DNA from: Novosphingobium sp. SG919
GTDB lineage: Bacteria > Pseudomonadota > Alphaproteobacteria > Sphingomonadales > Sphingomonadaceae
DNA: 64,000 bases
Reading direction: 5' to 3'
Assembly (NCBI RefSeq): GCF_012932495.1
Contig: NZ_JABCNG010000001.1
Location: forward strand, 930,001 to 994,000
Each line of letters begins with the position of its first letter. Position 1 is the stretch's first letter. Of the stretch, positions 61,512 to 64,000 are shown in pieces. Both the position numbers and the translations under genes were made by a program. The notes beneath the pieces are model-generated. The model was not told where the DNA came from, ran no database searches, and worked only from the letters and a program-made list of their open reading frames with translations.

Positions 61512-63040
61512 CCGGCTTTCCGATCCTTTCGCTCCTGATGCTGGTGCCGCTGGTCGGCGCCGGCCTGGTCCTCAAGGCCAATCGCGAGCAGGCCCGCCTG
61601 ATCGCCTTGGTGGCAACCCTGATCGACTTCGCGCTGGGCGTGGTGCTTTGGGCGCACTACGATGTCGGCGGCGCGCAGTGGCAGTTCCAGGAACGCGCCG
61701 CGCTGTTCTCGGGCTTCGAATGGAAGCTGGGCATCGACGGCATCGCCCTGCTGCTGATCGCGCTGACCGTGTTCCTCATGCCGATCTGCATCGGCGCGAG
61801 CTGGAACTCGATCGAGAAGCGTGCCGGCGAATATTATGCCGCCTTCCTGCTGATGGAAACGCTGATGATCGGCGTGTTCACGGCGCAGGACTTGTTCCTG
61901 TTCTACATCATGTTCGAAGCCGGCCTGATCCCGATGTACCTGATCATCGGCATCTGGGGCGGGGCGGATCGCATCTACGCCAGCTACAAGTTCTTCCTCT
62001 ACACGCTGCTCGGCTCGGTGCTGATGCTGATCGCGATGTTCTGGATGGTCAACGTGGCCGGCACCAGCGACATCCCGACGCTGATGGCCTACAACTTCCC
62101 GGTCCATGCGCAGACCTGGCTGTGGCTTGCCTTCTTCGCCAGCTTTGCGGTGAAGATGCCGATGTGGCCGGTGCACACCTGGCTGCCCGACGCGCACGTG
62201 CAGGCGCCCACCGCCGGCTCGGTGATCCTGGCGGGCGTGCTGCTCAAGATGGGTGGTTACGGCTTCATCCGCTTCTCGCTGCCGATGTTCCCCGAAGCCT
62301 CGGCGCAGTTCGCGCCGCTGGTGTGGGGCCTGTCGATGGCCGCTGTGGTAATCACTTCGCTGATCGCGCTGGTCCAGCACGACATTAAGAAGCTGATTGC
62401 CTATTCGTCGGTCGCGCACATGGCGATCGTGACAATCGGCCTCTTCGCCTTCAACACGCAGGGCCTCGAAGGCTCGATGCTGATCATGCTCAGCCACGGC
62501 CTGGTGGCCGGCGCGCTGTTCCTCGGCGTGGGCGTGATCTACGATCGCCTGCACACCCGCGAGATCACGCGTTATGGTGGCCTTGCCATCAACATGCCCT
62601 ACTATGCGCTGTTCATGCTGCTGTTCACCATGGCCTCGATCGGCCTGCCGGGCACCAGCGGGTTTGTGGGTGAATTCCTCTCGCTGATGGGCGTCTATGC
62701 CGAAAGCAGCTGGGTGGCGCTGGTCTGCACCACCGGGATCATCCTGGGCGCGGCCTACATGCTCTACCTCTATCGTCGCGTGATCTTTGGCGACCAGAAG
62801 AACGCCGATGCCGCCGCGATGCTCGATCTCGACAAGCGCGAATGGGCGATGATGGTGCCGCTCGCGGCCGTGGTGCTGTGGATGGGCGTCTATCCCGAAA
62901 GCTTCCTGGCGCCGATGCGCAAGGATATCGCCACGCTCGAACACCGCCTGGCCCCGGCCAAGCCGAAGGGCGACGCGCAACTGAAACTGGGGGCAGGCAA
63001 GCCGGCCCCTGAAGAAGCCGCGCACGGGGAGGCGCACTGA
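61508..63040 (+). CDS. nuoM: NADH-quinone oxidoreductase subunit M
   Basis: This 510-residue antiporter-like proton-pumping subunit is close to NuoL and NuoN. Characteristic parts are [21 protein letters not shown] (with the key Glu, about 134-155), [20 protein letters not shown] (about 216-235) and [13 protein letters not shown] (about 295-307). After about residue 465 is a polar tail ([18 protein letters not shown]), longer than in E. coli. It overlaps nuoL by 4 bp and nuoN by 1 bp. Confidence 0.97.
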   Translation: MTGFPILSLLMLVPLVGAGLVLKANREQARLIALVATLIDFALGVVLWAHYDVGGAQWQFQERAALFSGFEWKLGIDGIALLLIALTVFLMPICIGASWNSIEKRAGEYYAAFLLMETLMIGVFTAQDLFLFYIMFEAGLIPMYLIIGIWGGADRIYASYKFFLYTLLGSVLMLIAMFWMVNVAGTSDIPTLMAYNFPVHAQTWLWLAFFASFAVKMPMWPVHTWLPDAHVQAPTAGSVILAGVLLKMGGYGFIRFSLPMFPEASAQFAPLVWGLSMAAVVITSLIALVQHDIKKLIAYSSVAHMAIVTIGLFAFNTQGLEGSMLIMLSHGLVAGALFLGVGVIYDRLHTREITRYGGLAINMPYYALFMLLFTMASIGLPGTSGFVGEFLSLMGVYAESSWVALVCTTGIILGAAYMLYLYRRVIFGDQKNADAAAMLDLDKREWAMMVPLAAVVLWMGVYPESFLAPMRKDIATLEHRLAPAKPKGDAQLKLGAGKPAPEEAAHGEAH

Positions 63041-64000
63041 TGGAACTGCTTCGCTCTCTCCAGATCACCCTGGCCGAGGAAGTGCTCAGCATTTCCGGCC
63101 TGGTGCTGCTGCTGGTTGCCGCCTGGGGCGGAGACAAGGCGTCGCGCCTGATCTCCATCCTGTCGGTAGCCGTGCTGACAGTCTGCGCGCTGATTGCCGC
63201 GCCCGCCCTGTGCGGCTCGGCCATGGGCCCCGACGTGACCGCCTTTTCCGGGCAGTACCGGGCCGACGCCTTTGCCGCCTTTGCCAAGCTGCTGATCTAT
63301 GCCGGTGCCGGCGTGACGCTGATTGTTGCGCCTGCGTTCTTCGATCGCGTGCGCGCCATGCGGGCCGAATTCCCGCTGCTGGTGCTGTTCGCGGCGCTCG
63401 GCATGGGGATCATGGTTTCGGCTGGTGACCTGCTCGCGCTCTACATCGGTCTCGAACTCAACAGCCTTGCCTCCTACGTGCTCGCCTCGATGCTGCGCAG
63501 CGACGAGCGTTCGGCGGAATCGGGCCTCAAGTACTTCGTGCTGGGCTCGCTCGCTTCGGGCATCCTGCTCTACGGTGTCAGCCTGACCTATGGCTTCACC
63601 GGCACGACGAGCTTTGAAGGCATCCGCCTGGCGCTCAGCCACGGGCTGACCACCGGCGCCACCTTTGGCGTGGTCTTCGTGCTCGCCGGCCTGGCCTTCA
63701 AGATCAGCGCCGCGCCGTTCCACATGTGGACGCCCGACGTTTATGAAGGCGCGCCCACCCCGGTGACGACGTTCTTCGCCACGGCGCCCAAGGTTGCCGC
63801 GCTGTCGCTGCTGATGCGCGTGAGCCTGGAAGCCTTCGGCACGCAGGCACACGCCTGGCAGCAGATCGTGATCTTCGCCGCGCTGCTCTCGATCGTGATC
63901 GGGGCACTGGGCGCGATCGGGCAGAACAACATCAAGCGCCTGATGGCCTATTCGTCGATCAACAACGTCGGCTTCATGCTCATCGGCCTGGCTTGCGCCA
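63040..64000 (+). CDS. nuoN: NADH-quinone oxidoreductase subunit N (3' end beyond the window)
   Basis: The first 320 residues of the third antiporter-like subunit are present; the rest lies outside. Visible are helices up to about number ten, LYIGLELNSLASYVLASML (key Glu, about 140-158), LKYFVLGSLASGILLYG, KISAAPFHMWTPDVYEGAPT (Lys, about 223-242) and NIKRLMAYSSINNVGF at the edge. The start ATG shares its first base with the nuoM stop. The frame is open to the last base. It should complete the proton-pumping arm. Confidence 0.96.
   Translation, partial: MELLRSLQITLAEEVLSISGLVLLLVAAWGGDKASRLISILSVAVLTVCALIAAPALCGSAMGPDVTAFSGQYRADAFAAFAKLLIYAGAGVTLIVAPAFFDRVRAMRAEFPLLVLFAALGMGIMVSAGDLLALYIGLELNSLASYVLASMLRSDERSAESGLKYFVLGSLASGILLYGVSLTYGFTGTTSFEGIRLALSHGLTTGATFGVVFVLAGLAFKISAAPFHMWTPDVYEGAPTPVTTFFATAPKVAALSLLMRVSLEAFGTQAHAWQQIVIFAALLSIVIGALGAIGQNNIKRLMAYSSINNVGFMLIGLACA

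Noticed and set aside
1..64000. Many long open frames antisense to or overlapping confident genes, some above 700 codons (for example 28525-31098 and 54725-57139 on the minus strand).
   Set aside because: At this GC content stop codons are rare in the frames opposite real genes. These frames show low-complexity Arg/Ala/His composition, no domains, and lie over genes with clear catalytic motifs.
1..64000. tRNA, rRNA or CRISPR content.
   Set aside because: I found no T-loop-like GGTTCGAATCC segments in a cloverleaf context and no spaced direct repeats of CRISPR type. The only regular repeats are coding (RNase E tail, KNDGHG peptide).

Overview
The window is high-GC DNA from an alphaproteobacterium, most likely a Sphingomonadales member close to Novosphingobium. 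The main evidence is the set of exosortase A (XrtA)-associated exopolysaccharide genes, a nuoA-to-nuoN operon with NuoE, NuoF and NuoG, an RNase E ending in a GWW motif, UrcA-family proteins and the sdhB-zapE pairing. I saw no rRNA, tRNA, CRISPR array, insertion sequence or phage gene.

Region 1 (1-18.35 kb) is an XrtA-type exopolysaccharide locus. A short leftward operon carries a GNAT/BioF2-like acyltransferase, an acyl carrier protein and two alpha/beta hydrolases, the last cut by the window edge. A long rightward operon carries an acyl-CoA ligase, a PLP decarboxylase, a Wza-like lipoprotein, a chain-length determinant, a tyrosine autokinase, an outer-membrane barrel, an ExeA-like ATPase, a deacetylase, a FemAB-like protein, a glycosyltransferase, exosortase A fused to an EpsI domain, and an AsnB-like amidotransferase. 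A 119-bp palindromic repeat sits across the start of xrtA. A CHASE2-EAL protein with a degenerate GGDEF (18.45-20.7 kb) follows and could link c-di-GMP to the polysaccharide.

Region 2 (20.7-25.4 kb) holds a gene-free stretch with a candidate micro-ORF and a terminator, then zapE and sdhB (leftward), then a secreted S9 peptidase.

Region 3 (25.6-33.2 kb) is the most unusual part. Two paralogous urcA genes with the same upstream region (an 18-bp perfect palindrome at a fixed distance from a conserved TAGTCA block) bracket five genes. These are a TPR/SLOG/degenerate-cyclase protein, a leftward Crp/Fnr regulator, a secreted trypsin-like protease, a TIR-membrane-TPR protein overlapping it by 4 bp, and a secreted peptide with four KNDGHG repeats. 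SLOG, TIR and trypsin-like domains recur in nucleotide-signal conflict and stress systems, so this is the best candidate for an undescribed system.

Region 4 (33.2-49.3 kb) is mostly housekeeping: RNase E with tandem C-terminal repeats and a roughly 700-bp upstream gap, a cell-wall amidase, PBP1A, a secreted peroxiredoxin, release factor 2, a nitronate monooxygenase-like flavoprotein, an ammonium transporter, a D-2-hydroxyacid dehydrogenase, an SH3 protein, an acetyl-CoA acetyltransferase and a prepilin peptidase.

Region 5 (49.6-64 kb) is the complex I operon nuoABCD, then two small non-Nuo genes, then nuoEFGHIJKLM and a truncated nuoN. Most junctions overlap by 1-4 bp, which fits one tightly coupled transcript.
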